Translations under genes and position numbers: made by a program | The notes under the pieces: generated by a model | What the model saw: the letters and a program-made list of their open reading frames with translations, nothing else | Told to the model about the DNA's origin: nothing | Databases searched by the model: none | DNA from: Acrocarpospora pleiomorpha | Lineage (GTDB): Bacteria > Actinomycetota > Actinomycetes > Streptosporangiales > Streptosporangiaceae | Direction: 5' to 3' | Length of the DNA stretch: 64,000 nt | NCBI RefSeq assembly: GCF_009687885.1 | Contig: NZ_BLAF01000029.1 | Location: forward strand, 77,924 to 141,923 | In this document: positions 1-8,488 of the stretch, one piece after another | Position numbering within the stretch: the first letter of the stretch is position 1 | Layout: the number at the start of each line of letters is the position of its first letter

Positions 1-489
1 GCTCGGCGACTCGGCGACCCGCGCCTCCGGGCTGGCCGCTGGACTGGCCTCCATGCTCACCTCTGGGCCGACCTCCACGCTGGCCGACGGCGCGGCGATC
101 ACCGGAGCGACGGCAGTCTCCTCCGGCGACGGGGGCGGCGCGAGCCTGAAGGGAATCTCGCCTTCGATCGGGTGGCCATCCCGGGAGACGACCCGGTAGG
201 CGATCGTGTAGGCGCCGCCGGGCAACTGCGGGCCGACATCCTGGAGGACCCTGGGACCGCGCACCTGGGGCTTGCCGTCCTCGTAACGCAGCCCACCAGG
301 GCCGGTGACGATCACGACGGGAAAGCGCACCGACTCGGTGAACTCCAGGGTCACCTTCCTGAGCACCTCCACCCGGGAGTCCCGCAGCGGATCGCTGGTC
401 CGCAGGGAGGTGTGCGCGAACGCCGGAGCGGTGCCCGACAGGAGCATGGCGAGGAAGGCCAGCGCGGCGAGGAGCGGGGAAATCTTCAT
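1..489 (-). CDS. CopC-domain copper-binding protein, cut by window edge
   Basis: The visible 163 codons are the N-terminal part; the 3' end lies outside the window. A signal peptide (residues 1-25, ending AFA) exposes His26 as the likely mature N-terminus, which is a copper ligand in CopC proteins. The CopC beta-sandwich follows, with the typical ending DGHPIEGEIPF, in which the Asp-x-His is a family copper ligand. After the domain comes an Ala/Pro/Glu/Ser-rich linker, as expected before a C-terminal membrane anchor or a fused CopD domain. It probably binds copper outside the membrane. The ATG start is followed directly by the hydrophobic signal. Family call is firm; overall architecture is unknown because of truncation. 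Confidence 0.85.
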   Translation of the reverse strand, partial: MKISPLLAALAFLAMLLSGTAPAFAHTSLRTSDPLRDSRVEVLRKVTLEFTESVRFPVVIVTGPGGLRYEDGKPQVRGPRVLQDVGPQLPGGAYTIAYRVVSRDGHPIEGEIPFRLAPPPSPEETAVAPVIAAPSASVEVGPEVSMEASPAASPEARVAESPS

Positions 490-569
490 GACGCCCCCAG
501 GCTACCGACGCACGCGCTCGCTCCCTACCTCGCAGGCCACCTTCCAGCCTCCGCCCTCAGAGTCCGACC

Positions 570-1862
570 TCAGAGCCCGACGCAGGAGAGGGCCCGCTGG
601 TAGGCGTCCACGCTCGCGTCGTGGTCACCCAGCTGGGACATCGTCTCGGCGGCGTGATGCCAGCTCTCGGCCACCTTGCGAGTGGCGGAGAGGTGCTTGA
701 GCGACTCCCCGGCCACCGAAAGCTCCGTAGTGCACTCCTGGTCCCTGCGCTGCATGAAGTAGATCTGGCCGAGCATCAGGTGTGCCTCGGAGTGCAGACT
801 GCGGTTGTTCTCGCCGACCAGGTCCACGGCCTGCTGCGCGTAGCCGAGGGCGGCGTTCAGATCACCCAGGGCCAGTTCGCACCTGGCCAGGTAGAGCGAG
901 CAGTGGATGATGTCACCCAGGCCAGCGGAGGACTCCTTCAGTTCGCTCATCGCGCGCAACGTGATGTCGCGAGCGAGCTCGGCCTCGCCGGGGCGCACCT
1001 GGAGCAGCAGTTTAGCGTAGGCGCCGCGGAGCCGGGCAAGGTTACGGGGGCCGCCGGTCTCGGACTGGACCGCCAGGGCGCGCTCGATCAGCGACATGGC
1101 CTCCTCGCCGAAGCCGAGGTGCTCGGCGGTCACGGCGGCGTTCCAACAGGCGGCGACAGTCGAGCGTGGGGAGGCGAGCGTCTCGGCGGCCGACAGGAGC
1201 TCGGTGGCGAACTGCCGGGCCCTGAGCAGGTCACCGCGCCAGAAGTAGACCGAGAGCAGGGTGGCGCCGAGTTCTACCAGATCGTCGTTCCAGTGCTGGC
1301 GGGCGGTCTCGCCGAGGATGCGCTCGCCGACGTCGACACCTTCTTGGAAGTCGCCGCGCTCCCGGTAGCAACGGCAGAGCGCGACCGCGATCGCCACCCG
1401 GCGAGAGGGGGTCTGGGCCTCCGTGTCGGACTCGAGCAGGGAGTCCAGCATCTCGATCGCCTCGTCCAGCTCAGCGCACGCCTCCAGAGAGCGGGCGTAG
1501 CCGAACTGGACGTCCTGGCGGAGCGAGGCCAGCCCAACGAGGCTCTTGTCGTCCATTAGTTCGCGGTAGCGACGGCGCGCCTCAAGGAACTCGCCGTTCT
1601 CCAGCGCCATCCGGGCGAAACGCAGCCCCAGGTCGAGTTCCTCCATCTGCTCGGCCGTGACACCGTTGACAAGATACGTCAACGAACAGTCGAGCTTCTG
1701 CGCAAGCAACTCCAAAACGGCGGGAGTTGGCGTACGCTTACCACTCTCGATGAGTGAGACGTATGAGTCTGACAATTCGGGATGGGCGAGCTGGGCCTGA
1801 GAGAGACCGCGTTGGCGGCGGATTGTTTTTATCCGCTGACCCACCAAATCTTGACTGGTCAC
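570..1862 (-). CDS. XRE-family regulator with TPR sensor region
   Basis: About 430 residues. Residues 5-65 form a lambda-repressor-type HTH (IRRQRGLSQAQLA, then SYVSLIESGKRTP and LAQKLDCSLTYLVNG). The rest is helical and TPR-like, with repeated Ala/Leu-rich pairs such as YARSLEACAELDEAIEML and YAQQAVDLVGENNRSLHSE. This XRE-TPR plan is that of RRNPP peptide-sensing regulators (PlcR, NprR, Rgg), where the TPR region binds a short imported peptide. The GTG start at 1862 is preceded at five bases by AAGGGG; the frame stays open a further 12 codons. The gene is divergent from a tiny secreted-peptide gene 57 bp away. Peptide sensing is inferred; a generic actinobacterial TPR regulator is the alternative. 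Confidence 0.85.
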   Translation of the reverse strand: MTSQDLVGQRIKTIRRQRGLSQAQLAHPELSDSYVSLIESGKRTPTPAVLELLAQKLDCSLTYLVNGVTAEQMEELDLGLRFARMALENGEFLEARRRYRELMDDKSLVGLASLRQDVQFGYARSLEACAELDEAIEMLDSLLESDTEAQTPSRRVAIAVALCRCYRERGDFQEGVDVGERILGETARQHWNDDLVELGATLLSVYFWRGDLLRARQFATELLSAAETLASPRSTVAACWNAAVTAEHLGFGEEAMSLIERALAVQSETGGPRNLARLRGAYAKLLLQVRPGEAELARDITLRAMSELKESSAGLGDIIHCSLYLARCELALGDLNAALGYAQQAVDLVGENNRSLHSEAHLMLGQIYFMQRRDQECTTELSVAGESLKHLSATRKVAESWHHAAETMSQLGDHDASVDAYQRALSCVGL

Positions 1863-1919
1863 ATGCACCCCTTGAGAAGATGTAGGCCCCACAACCAAAC
1901 ACCGACGGGAGTTCCCCCC

Positions 1920-2051
1920 ATGAAACGCCGCCTCGCCGTCTCTGTCGTAGCTGTCTTGATCGCAGCCGGAGTGGCTGTCTGGTTAAATGCTACGACCGCA
2001 GGCGCCGCCCCGTCTCCCCTACCGCAGTCACCAGCGTTCATGTGCTGCTGA
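1920..2051 (+). CDS. small secreted peptide (43 aa), candidate signal precursor
   Basis: A complete 43-codon gene: ATG preceded by GGGAG, basic N-terminus (KRR), hydrophobic core at residues 5-22, and a signal-peptidase-like site AGA at 27-29. This leaves a predicted 14-residue mature peptide, APSPLPQSPAFMCC. It is Pro-rich and ends in two cysteines, suitable for a disulfide or further processing. Leu22 is encoded by TTA (1983-1985), a rare codon that makes genes dependent on bldA tRNA in streptomycetes. It lies 57 bp from, and divergent to, an XRE-TPR regulator, the arrangement of peptide pheromone/receptor pairs. No family is recognised, so function is inference from size, signal and position. 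Confidence 0.6.
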   Translation: MKRRLAVSVVAVLIAAGVAVWLNATTAGAAPSPLPQSPAFMCC

Positions 2052-2484
2052 TTCGTTACGCGCGCAGCGCGTGAAGACGGGCCGACCTGGTGTGCTCAGG
2101 CGCAGCCCACGAGCACAGCAAGAGGCAAGACCGCGAGCCTCTACGTGGAGGAACGCGCACTGTCCACTTCTGGACACCGGCGCGGCACCTGCGCCGGACA
2201 TGTGAAAACGTACGGGGTTAGTGGTTGACCATAGGCCGCCTAGAGCGCGGCGGCCGAAGGCCGACCGGAGCCCACAGTCCGATCGGGGCCCGGCCGCATC
2301 TCTCGCCAAGAGGTTTCACGCCACGGCCACCCCCTTTCGGGCCAGCATGACAAGGTAGTCGACTCCATTGTGGCGGCGCTTTCTGGAAGATTCCAGAGAG
2401 CGCCGCCTGACTATGTGTCAGGAAGCGCCACCACATCTTGTCACCAACCGACCACTTTGGGTGACCATTCCCGGGAATTCGAAT
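2052..2484. other. 433-bp intergenic stretch without a convincing gene
   Basis: Lies between the ends of the small-peptide gene and the convergent PucR gene. Short reading frames are present on both strands but lack ribosome sites and a coding-like third-position GC pattern. A small hairpin (ACGCGC/GCGCGT, 2058-2072) follows the peptide stop codon and may end that transcript. The distal part holds a cluster of inverted repeats, listed separately. No tRNA or known RNA family is recognised. Confidence 0.5.
2372..2434. repeat. cluster of three related half-sites forming alternative hairpins
   Basis: The arm at 2372-2388 (GGCGGCGCTTTCTGGAA) is the reverse complement, with one mismatch, of 2391-2407, leaving a 2-base loop. 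A third similar arm in the same orientation as the second (TCAGGAAGCGCCACCAC) lies at 2418-2434. A small stem CTGAC/GTCAG (2407-2411 with 2417-2421) sits between arms two and three. The first arm could pair with either of the other two. There is no U-tract. It may end the two convergent transcripts, or it may be a REP-like element. Confidence 0.6.
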
Positions 2485-3963
2485 TCAGGACGCCCGAAGC
2501 GCGAGATAAAGGTCTACTCGATCCGCCATCGCGGAGAGATCTTTTCCCGTCAATTCCTCGACTCGCCGAATGCGATATCGCACCGTGTTCACATGCACGT
2601 GCAGATGCTCGGCACAAGTGTTCCAGGAACCTGCACAATCAAGGAAAGTGCCGAGGGTACGCACAAGATCCGCCTGATGTTTTCTGTCATACGCGAAGAG
2701 CGGATCAAGCAACCGTTCCGAGAATGATCGGCGAACATCGCCGGGAACGGTCGCCAGCAGCAGTTCGTGGGTGTAAATCTCGGCGCTGGTGACCACCCCG
2801 CCCCCGCGCGCCTCGGCCATCCGGCGCGCGTGCCCGGCCTCCTCCACCCCGCCGCGAATGGCGGCGGGGCCGGTCAGGGCGGCGCTGACGCCGATCGACA
2901 CCGCCACGCCCGGCAACGCGGCCACCCGGGCGGTCAGGGCCGCGGCGACCGTGTCGGCCGTGCCCGACCGCAGCGGGACCAGCGCGATCGCTCCGTCGGC
3001 CGCGGCGGCGGCGACCACCCGGCGGTCCATGAGCTCCTCCACCACCTGGCCGCCCAGCACGGCGGGATCGGCCGACGGCTCGGCGACGGTGGCCGACACG
3101 ACCGCGTACGGCTCCCCCGCGTCGATGCCGCACGTGCGCAGCCGGGCCGACAGCTCCGACAGGTCCGCGGTCCCGGCGGTGGCGAGTGCGATGAGTTGTT
3201 CCGCCAGCCGACGCTCGACCCGGCGGCCACCCTCAATCCGGGTCCGTTCCAGCGCCACGCACGAGGCCAGCTCGTAGCCGATCTCCGGGTCCAGCTCGCC
3301 CCCGCAGACCAGCGCCCACCCGGCGGCCCGGTGCGCCCGGTCCACCGCGAAGATCGTGTACGGCCCGGCGGTCACCAGCGGCAGCCGTACCGCGCCCAGG
3401 AATTCGGCGGCCAGGCGGGACGCGTCGGCCGCCGGCAGCGAACCGGCGATGACGGTTCCGGCGGCGGAGACGACCGCGCCGGTGACGCCCAGTTCCGCCG
3501 ACATCAGCGCGCACAGTTCGGTCAGGCTCGCGCCCTCGGCCACGGCCGCCACGATGCGCCGGTGCCGTCCCAGCGCGCGGCGCAGGTCGCCGGCCTGCGC
3601 CCCGGCCAGGCGGCGGGTGACGGCCTCGGTGACCGCGCCGAAGGACACCTCGACCGGCACCTCGATCAGCGGCAGGCCGCGCTCCCGGCAGGCCGCCAGC
3701 AGATCCTCGGGGATGTGGCCGAGCCGGGCGTCCCCGGCGGCCAGCGCGGCCACGCCGCCGCGGACCAGGATGTCCACGAACCGCCACGAGTCGGCGGGCT
3801 CCTGCCGCCACATCATCCCGGTCAGCACGAGCTCGCCGCCGGACAGGTAGCGCCCGGGATCGGGCAGGTCGGTGATGAGCGCGCCGGTGATCTCGGCCTG
3901 CGTCTCCCCGGCGAGCAGGATGAGTCGCAGATCGTCGAGGGCCAGCAGATCGCGTATCCGCAC
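2485..3963 (-). CDS. PucR-family transcriptional regulator
   Basis: 492 residues with the full PucR plan. The N-terminal purine-catabolism domain (about 1-125) starts MRIRDLLALDDLRLILLAGE and contains SGGELVLTGM. A middle region follows, then a CdaR-like degenerate GGDEF segment (about 265-390). The C-terminal HTH of the PucR/CdaR type is at about 435-490 (FLDCAGSWNTCAEHLHVHVN then TVRYRIRRVEELTG). Family members control purine and related nitrogen catabolism and sense small metabolites through the N-terminal part. It starts at a GTG 107 bp from the divergent xanthine dehydrogenase-type gene, which is the obvious target. Family is firm; the effector is not known. Confidence 0.9.
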   Translation of the reverse strand: MRIRDLLALDDLRLILLAGETQAEITGALITDLPDPGRYLSGGELVLTGMMWRQEPADSWRFVDILVRGGVAALAAGDARLGHIPEDLLAACRERGLPLIEVPVEVSFGAVTEAVTRRLAGAQAGDLRRALGRHRRIVAAVAEGASLTELCALMSAELGVTGAVVSAAGTVIAGSLPAADASRLAAEFLGAVRLPLVTAGPYTIFAVDRAHRAAGWALVCGGELDPEIGYELASCVALERTRIEGGRRVERRLAEQLIALATAGTADLSELSARLRTCGIDAGEPYAVVSATVAEPSADPAVLGGQVVEELMDRRVVAAAAADGAIALVPLRSGTADTVAAALTARVAALPGVAVSIGVSAALTGPAAIRGGVEEAGHARRMAEARGGGVVTSAEIYTHELLLATVPGDVRRSFSERLLDPLFAYDRKHQADLVRTLGTFLDCAGSWNTCAEHLHVHVNTVRYRIRRVEELTGKDLSAMADRVDLYLALRAS

Positions 3964-4070
3964 ACGCCCACACTATTTGGACGAATCTACAAGGCGCAGC
4001 CGCCGCCCGGCCCCGCGTTTCATGGCCACACCTCTAGGCCGCCCCTGAGCTGGGCTGATCTACTCACTCT

Positions 4071-6287
4071 ATGAGCATTGCCACGGGACAGAGCCAGGGC
4101 GTCGGCCAGGGCGTCGGTCACAGCGCGCTGCGTCCGGACGGGACGCTGAAGGTCACCGGCGAGTTCGCCTACTCCTCCGACCTGTGGCTGGACGGCATGC
4201 TGTGGGGCGCCACCCTGCGCAGCCCGCACCCGTCGGCGTGGATCAGATCCATCGACATCGCCCCCGCCCTGGCCATGCCCGGCGTGTACGCCGTGCTCAC
4301 CCACGAGGACGTGCCCGGCACCAAGTTCTACGGCCTGGAGCACAAGGACCAGCCGGTCCTCGCCATCGACCAGGTCCGCTACCAGGGCGAGCCGGTGGCC
4401 CTGGTGGCCGCCGACCACCCCGAGACGGCCCGCCGCGCCGCCGACGCCATCCAGGTCCGGTACGAGCTGCGCGAAGCGGTCACCGACCCCCGCCGCGCCG
4501 CCTTCGACCCCGCCTGCCCCCAGGTCAACCCGCACGGCAACGTGGTCCGCCACCAGCCCGTCCGGGTGGGCGCGGAGTTCACCGCCGACGTCGTCGTGAC
4601 CGGCGAGTACGAGGTCGGCATGCAGGACCAGGCCTTCCTCGGCCCCGAGTCCGGCCTGGCCGTGCCCGCCGAGGACGGCGGCGTCGACCTCTACATCGCC
4701 ACCCAGTGGCTGCACGTCGACCAGGACCAGGTCGCGCCCTGCCTCGGCCTGCCCAAGGACAAGGTCCGCCTCACCCTGGCCGGGGTCGGCGGCGCGTTCG
4801 GCGCCCGCGAGGACCTGTCCATGCAGATCCACGCCTCGATGCTGGCCCTGCGCACCGGCAAACCCATCAAGATCGTGTACGGCCGGGAGGAGTCCTTCTT
4901 CGGCCACGTGCACCGCCACCCGGCATGGATGCGCTACGAGCACGGCGCGACCGCCGACGGCCGCCTGGTCTACGTCAAGGCCGAGATCGTCCTGGACGGC
5001 GGCGCGTACACCTCCTCTTCCCCCGCCGTGGTCGGCAACGCGGCGTCGCTGGGCGTGGGCCCGTACGAGGTGGACAACATCTGGATCGACGCGTACGGGA
5101 CCTACACCAACAACCCCCCGTGCGGGGCGATGCGCGGGTTCGGCGCGGTGCAGGCCTGTTTCGCGTACGAGTCGCAGATGGACCGGCTGGCCGAGGCGTG
5201 CGGGCTCTCCCCCGTCGAGATCCGGGTGCGGAACGCGGTCTCCCAGGGGTCGAAGCTGGCCACCGGTCAGGTGGTGGACACGCCCGCGCCGCTGGCCGGC
5301 ATGCTGCGCGAGCTGGCGGCGATGCCGCTGCCGGGGCCCGGCTCGGCGGATCTGCGCGCGCTCCCCGGCGGGGTCGCGCAGACCACGCACGGCGAGGGGG
5401 TGCGGCGGGGCGTCGGCTACGGGGTGGGGATCAAGAACATCTGCTTCTCCGAGGGGTTCGACGACTACTCCACCGCGCGGGTCCGGGTTGAGCTGCTGGG
5501 CGGCGAGCCGCACGTGCTGGTGCACACGGCGGCGGCCGAGGTAGGCCAGGGGCTGATCATGGTCAAGAGCCAGATCGCCAGGACCGAGCTGGGCATCGAG
5601 CGGGTGACGATCGTCCCGGCCGACACCTCGGTGGGCTCGGCGGGGTCCTCGTCGGCGTCGCGGCAGTCGTACATGACCGGCGGCGCGGTCAAGGTGGCCT
5701 GCGAGGCGGTGCGGGAGCGGCTGGACAAGCTGAGGGCGGGCGGGGCCACGCTGGCGGAGGTGCTGGCGGACGGGCCGGTCGAGGAGACCAGGGAGTTCCG
5801 GCACCGGCGCACGTTCCCGATGGATCCGGTGACGGGGCAGGGCGACTCGCACACCCAGCTGGCGTTGTGCGTGCACCGGGCGGTGGTGGACGTGGACGTG
5901 GAGCTGGGTCTGGTCAAGGTGGTGGAGCTGGCGGCGGTGCAGGATGTGGGGCGGATCATCAATCCGCTCGCGCTGGAGGGGCAGATCCACGGGGGGTCGG
6001 CGCAGGGGCTGGGGCTGGCGCTGATGGAGGAGATCCAGGTCAGGGACGGCAAGGTGCTCAATCCGTCGTTCACCGACTATCTGATCCCGACGATCCTGGA
6101 TATGCCGCCGATGCGGCTGTCGATCCTGGAGAACCCGGACCCGCACGCGCCCTACGGTCTGCGCGGCGCGGGTGAGCCGCCGACGTTGTCGTCCACGCCC
6201 GCCATCGCGGCCGCCGTCAGGAACGCGACCGGGCTCGCGCTGACGCGAGTGCCGATCCGGCCGGACGACATCGCCCTCGCCGGTTAG
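4071..6287 (+). CDS. xanthine dehydrogenase-type molybdopterin-binding subunit
   Basis: 738 residues, the normal length for a separate large subunit of the xanthine oxidase family. Cofactor-binding landmarks are visible: GVGGAFGARE (238-247), RGFGAVQ (355-361), and near the end GAGEPP, whose Glu702 is the family catalytic glutamate. The enzyme hydroxylates purines such as hypoxanthine or xanthine, or related aldehydes/heterocycles, at a molybdenum centre in the cytoplasm. It needs 2Fe-2S and FAD partners, which normally sit in the same operon but are absent here; the gene stands alone opposite a PucR regulator. Substrate is inferred from that neighbour. Its stop overlaps the stop of the convergent gene by 4 bp. 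Confidence 0.88.
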   Translation: MSIATGQSQGVGQGVGHSALRPDGTLKVTGEFAYSSDLWLDGMLWGATLRSPHPSAWIRSIDIAPALAMPGVYAVLTHEDVPGTKFYGLEHKDQPVLAIDQVRYQGEPVALVAADHPETARRAADAIQVRYELREAVTDPRRAAFDPACPQVNPHGNVVRHQPVRVGAEFTADVVVTGEYEVGMQDQAFLGPESGLAVPAEDGGVDLYIATQWLHVDQDQVAPCLGLPKDKVRLTLAGVGGAFGAREDLSMQIHASMLALRTGKPIKIVYGREESFFGHVHRHPAWMRYEHGATADGRLVYVKAEIVLDGGAYTSSSPAVVGNAASLGVGPYEVDNIWIDAYGTYTNNPPCGAMRGFGAVQACFAYESQMDRLAEACGLSPVEIRVRNAVSQGSKLATGQVVDTPAPLAGMLRELAAMPLPGPGSADLRALPGGVAQTTHGEGVRRGVGYGVGIKNICFSEGFDDYSTARVRVELLGGEPHVLVHTAAAEVGQGLIMVKSQIARTELGIERVTIVPADTSVGSAGSSSASRQSYMTGGAVKVACEAVRERLDKLRAGGATLAEVLADGPVEETREFRHRRTFPMDPVTGQGDSHTQLALCVHRAVVDVDVELGLVKVVELAAVQDVGRIINPLALEGQIHGGSAQGLGLALMEEIQVRDGKVLNPSFTDYLIPTILDMPPMRLSILENPDPHAPYGLRGAGEPPTLSSTPAIAAAVRNATGLALTRVPIRPDDIALAG

Positions 6288-7234
6288 AGATCGTCGGGGT
6301 CGCAGGCGATGCCGTCGTTGTCCTTGTCGACATACCACGCGTACTGCGGGTGGGTGCCCTTGAAGAAGGGCCCCGCGCCCGCCGCGACGGCCTCGCGGCA
6401 GCTCGCGTATTTGGTCTGATTGTTTCCGCTGGCCGCGGGGCTGGGGTTGTCTCCCGCCTGCGGCGCCAGCGGCTGGCCGGTGTTCTGCGGGGTTCCCGAT
6501 TGCGTCACCGCGGGGTTGGTGAGACCAGGGTCGGTGGCGGGCGGCGGAGTCACGACGGCGGACGGCTGCGTCACGGGCGCGGACGCGCCCGTGGGACCGC
6601 TCAGGCGGGCCCGCAGGGCCACCGCCTCCTGCTGGCTGAACCCGGCGATGCTCAGGCTGTCCTCGGTGATCTCCTGCGCCACCCGGGGGGCGGCCACCAC
6701 CTTGTCGGCGACCACGATGGCCAGCTGCCGGTTGACCGTGTCCCTGGTCAGGTCGGCGATCTGGGCGCGGCTGTCCGGCGCGAGCACGACCCGGACCGCG
6801 TACTTCCCGTCGGTCTCGGCGAGCGACTCGATCTTCTGCACCACCGCGACGGTGACCCCGGGCTCCAGCTGATAGCACATGGCCCCGGCGTCGTCGGGAA
6901 CCGCCTCGGCGCCCGCGCAGGGACCGGGCCCGACCAGCTCGACCGGCGCGAAGTGGATGGGCGTGGCCAGCCGGCGCAGCGTCGTGGTGGACAGCGGCGG
7001 CGCGTCCGGATTGCGGGTCATCAGCACCGCGACCGTGGCCAGCACCCCGCTCATCACCACCACCAGCACGAGCGCCACGGCCAGCGCCACGGTGGTGCGC
7101 CTGGTGGCCTGCGGCGGCCCGGGCGGAGCCGCGGGGGCGCCTGGAGGCCCTGGTTCTCCGGGGCCTGATGGACCTCCTGGGCCTCCAGCGCCGCCCCCCG
7201 GCGGGGGCTCAGCCGCGCCCGGCGTGTTCTGCAT
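6284..7234 (-). CDS. membrane-anchored SecD P1-head/excalibur protein
   Basis: The first 40 or so residues are a Gly/Pro-rich cytoplasmic stretch (GPGEPGPPGAPAAPPGPP). One membrane helix follows (TVALAVALVLVVVMSGVLAT), then an extracellular region resembling the head of the SecD P1 domain (LAIVVADKVVAAPRVAQEI, later IAGFSQQEAVALRARL), a Thr/Pro-rich linker, and an excalibur domain with the calcium-loop motif DKDNDGIACD next to the C-terminus. SecD itself has many more helices, so this is a free-standing head domain, not a translocase. The ATG at 7234 has GAGG six bases upstream; another ATG lies seven codons earlier. Role unknown, presumably at the cell surface. Confidence 0.75.
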   Translation of the reverse strand: MQNTPGAAEPPPGGGAGGPGGPSGPGEPGPPGAPAAPPGPPQATRRTTVALAVALVLVVVMSGVLATVAVLMTRNPDAPPLSTTTLRRLATPIHFAPVELVGPGPCAGAEAVPDDAGAMCYQLEPGVTVAVVQKIESLAETDGKYAVRVVLAPDSRAQIADLTRDTVNRQLAIVVADKVVAAPRVAQEITEDSLSIAGFSQQEAVALRARLSGPTGASAPVTQPSAVVTPPPATDPGLTNPAVTQSGTPQNTGQPLAPQAGDNPSPAASGNNQTKYASCREAVAAGAGPFFKGTHPQYAWYVDKDNDGIACDPDDL

Positions 7235-7299
7235 CCCGACCTCGATCCCTACCATCGCCCGCCGAGCCTATCGAGGTCCGCCAGCGCACGGTAATCAGA

Positions 7300-7340
7300 T
7301 GACAGTCTGTCACCAAGCCAGCCGAACATCTGTCAGACTG
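7300..7340. promoter_or_regulatory. inverted-repeat operator candidate upstream of alanine dehydrogenase
   Basis: A perfect dyad TGACAG-T-CTGTCA (7300-7312) is followed by a related site CTGTCAGACTG (7330-7340), 28 bp before the alanine dehydrogenase ATG. The repeated CTGTCA half-sites suggest cooperative binding by a dimeric regulator. Actinobacterial ald genes are commonly controlled by Lrp/AsnC-type regulators, but none is encoded here. Confidence 0.45.
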
Positions 7341-7368
7341 CCCGCCGCGACGCGGGTAGAGCACCCCT

Positions 7369-8484
7369 ATGAGGGTCGCAGTCCCACGCGAGGTCAAGAA
7401 CAACGAGTTCCGGGTCGCGCTCACCCCCGCCGGAGCGCACGAGCTGGTCCGCCACGGGCACCAGGTGTTCGTGGAGCGGGACGCGGGCGCGGGCTCGGCC
7501 ATCGGCGACGCCGACTTCGCCGCCGCCGGGGCCGCCCTGCTCGACAGCGCCGACGACGTGTGGGCCGCGGGCGACCTGATCCTCAAGGTGAAGGAGCCGG
7601 TGCAGGCGGAGTACCACCGGATGCGCAAGGGCCAGGTGCTGTTCACCTACCTGCATCTGGCCGCGTCGGAGGCGTGCACGCGGGCGATGCTGGAGTCGGG
7701 GGTGACCGGCATCGCGTACGAGACGGTGCAGACCGCGTCCGGCGCGCTGCCGCTGCTGGCCCCGATGTCGGAGGTGGCCGGACGGCTGGCCCCGCAGGTC
7801 GGCGCCTACCACCTGATGCGGCAGGGGGGCGGCCGCGGGGTGCTGATGGGCGGCGTGCCGGGTGTGTACGCGGCGAAGGTGGTGGTGATCGGGGCCGGGG
7901 TGTCGGGTATGAACGCGGCGGCGATCGCGCTCGGCATGCAGGCCGAGGTGCTGCTGCTGGACCGGGACATCGACCGGCTCAGGCAGGCCGAGGCGATCTA
8001 TCGCGGGCACTGCAAGACGGTCGCGTCCAACGCGTACGAAGTGGAGCGGGCGGTGCTGGACGCGGACCTGGTGATCGGCGCGGTGCTGGTGGCCGGGGCC
8101 AGAGCCCCGAAGCTGGTGGACAACGACCTGGTGAGCCGGATGAAGCGGGGCTCGGTACTAGTGGACATCTCCATCGACCAGGGCGGCTGCTTCGCCGACT
8201 CCCGGCCCACCACCCACGACGACCCGGTCTACCGGGTGCACGACTCGGTCTTCTACTGCGTGGCCAACATGCCGGGCGCCGTCCCACACACCTCCACGTA
8301 CGCGCTGACCAACGTGACCGTGCCGTACGCGCTGGCGATCGCGGACCTGGGCTGGCGGGCCGCGCTGGCCGCGGACGAGGCGCTGGCGCGCGGCCTCAAC
8401 ACGCACCAGGGGCACCTCACCAACCAGGCCGTGGCGCAAGCGCACGGGCTGGCGTGGGTGCCCCTGGCGAAGCTGCCGGCGTGA
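7369..8484 (+). CDS. ald: alanine dehydrogenase
   Basis: 371 residues, the standard length. The enzyme reversibly deaminates L-alanine to pyruvate and ammonia with NAD in the cytoplasm, linking alanine to carbon and nitrogen supply. The start MRVAVPREVKNNEFRVALTP is the family signature. Catalytic Lys75 and His96 stand in their conserved contexts (LKVKEP and TYLHLA). The Rossmann fold is visible as VVVIGAGVSGMNAAAIALGM, followed by LLLDRDIDRL for nucleotide binding. A divergent promoter region with a CTGTCA dyad precedes it. Monocistronic: both flanking genes lie on the other strand. Confidence 0.95.
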   Translation: MRVAVPREVKNNEFRVALTPAGAHELVRHGHQVFVERDAGAGSAIGDADFAAAGAALLDSADDVWAAGDLILKVKEPVQAEYHRMRKGQVLFTYLHLAASEACTRAMLESGVTGIAYETVQTASGALPLLAPMSEVAGRLAPQVGAYHLMRQGGGRGVLMGGVPGVYAAKVVVIGAGVSGMNAAAIALGMQAEVLLLDRDIDRLRQAEAIYRGHCKTVASNAYEVERAVLDADLVIGAVLVAGARAPKLVDNDLVSRMKRGSVLVDISIDQGGCFADSRPTTHDDPVYRVHDSVFYCVANMPGAVPHTSTYALTNVTVPYALAIADLGWRAALAADEALARGLNTHQGHLTNQAVAQAHGLAWVPLAKLPA

Positions 8485-8488
8485 CCGG

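Noticed and set aside
2218..2436. 72-codon frame in the 2.1-2.5 kb intergenic region
   Set aside because: It only translates the inverted-repeat cluster; no ribosome site and no coding-like base pattern.
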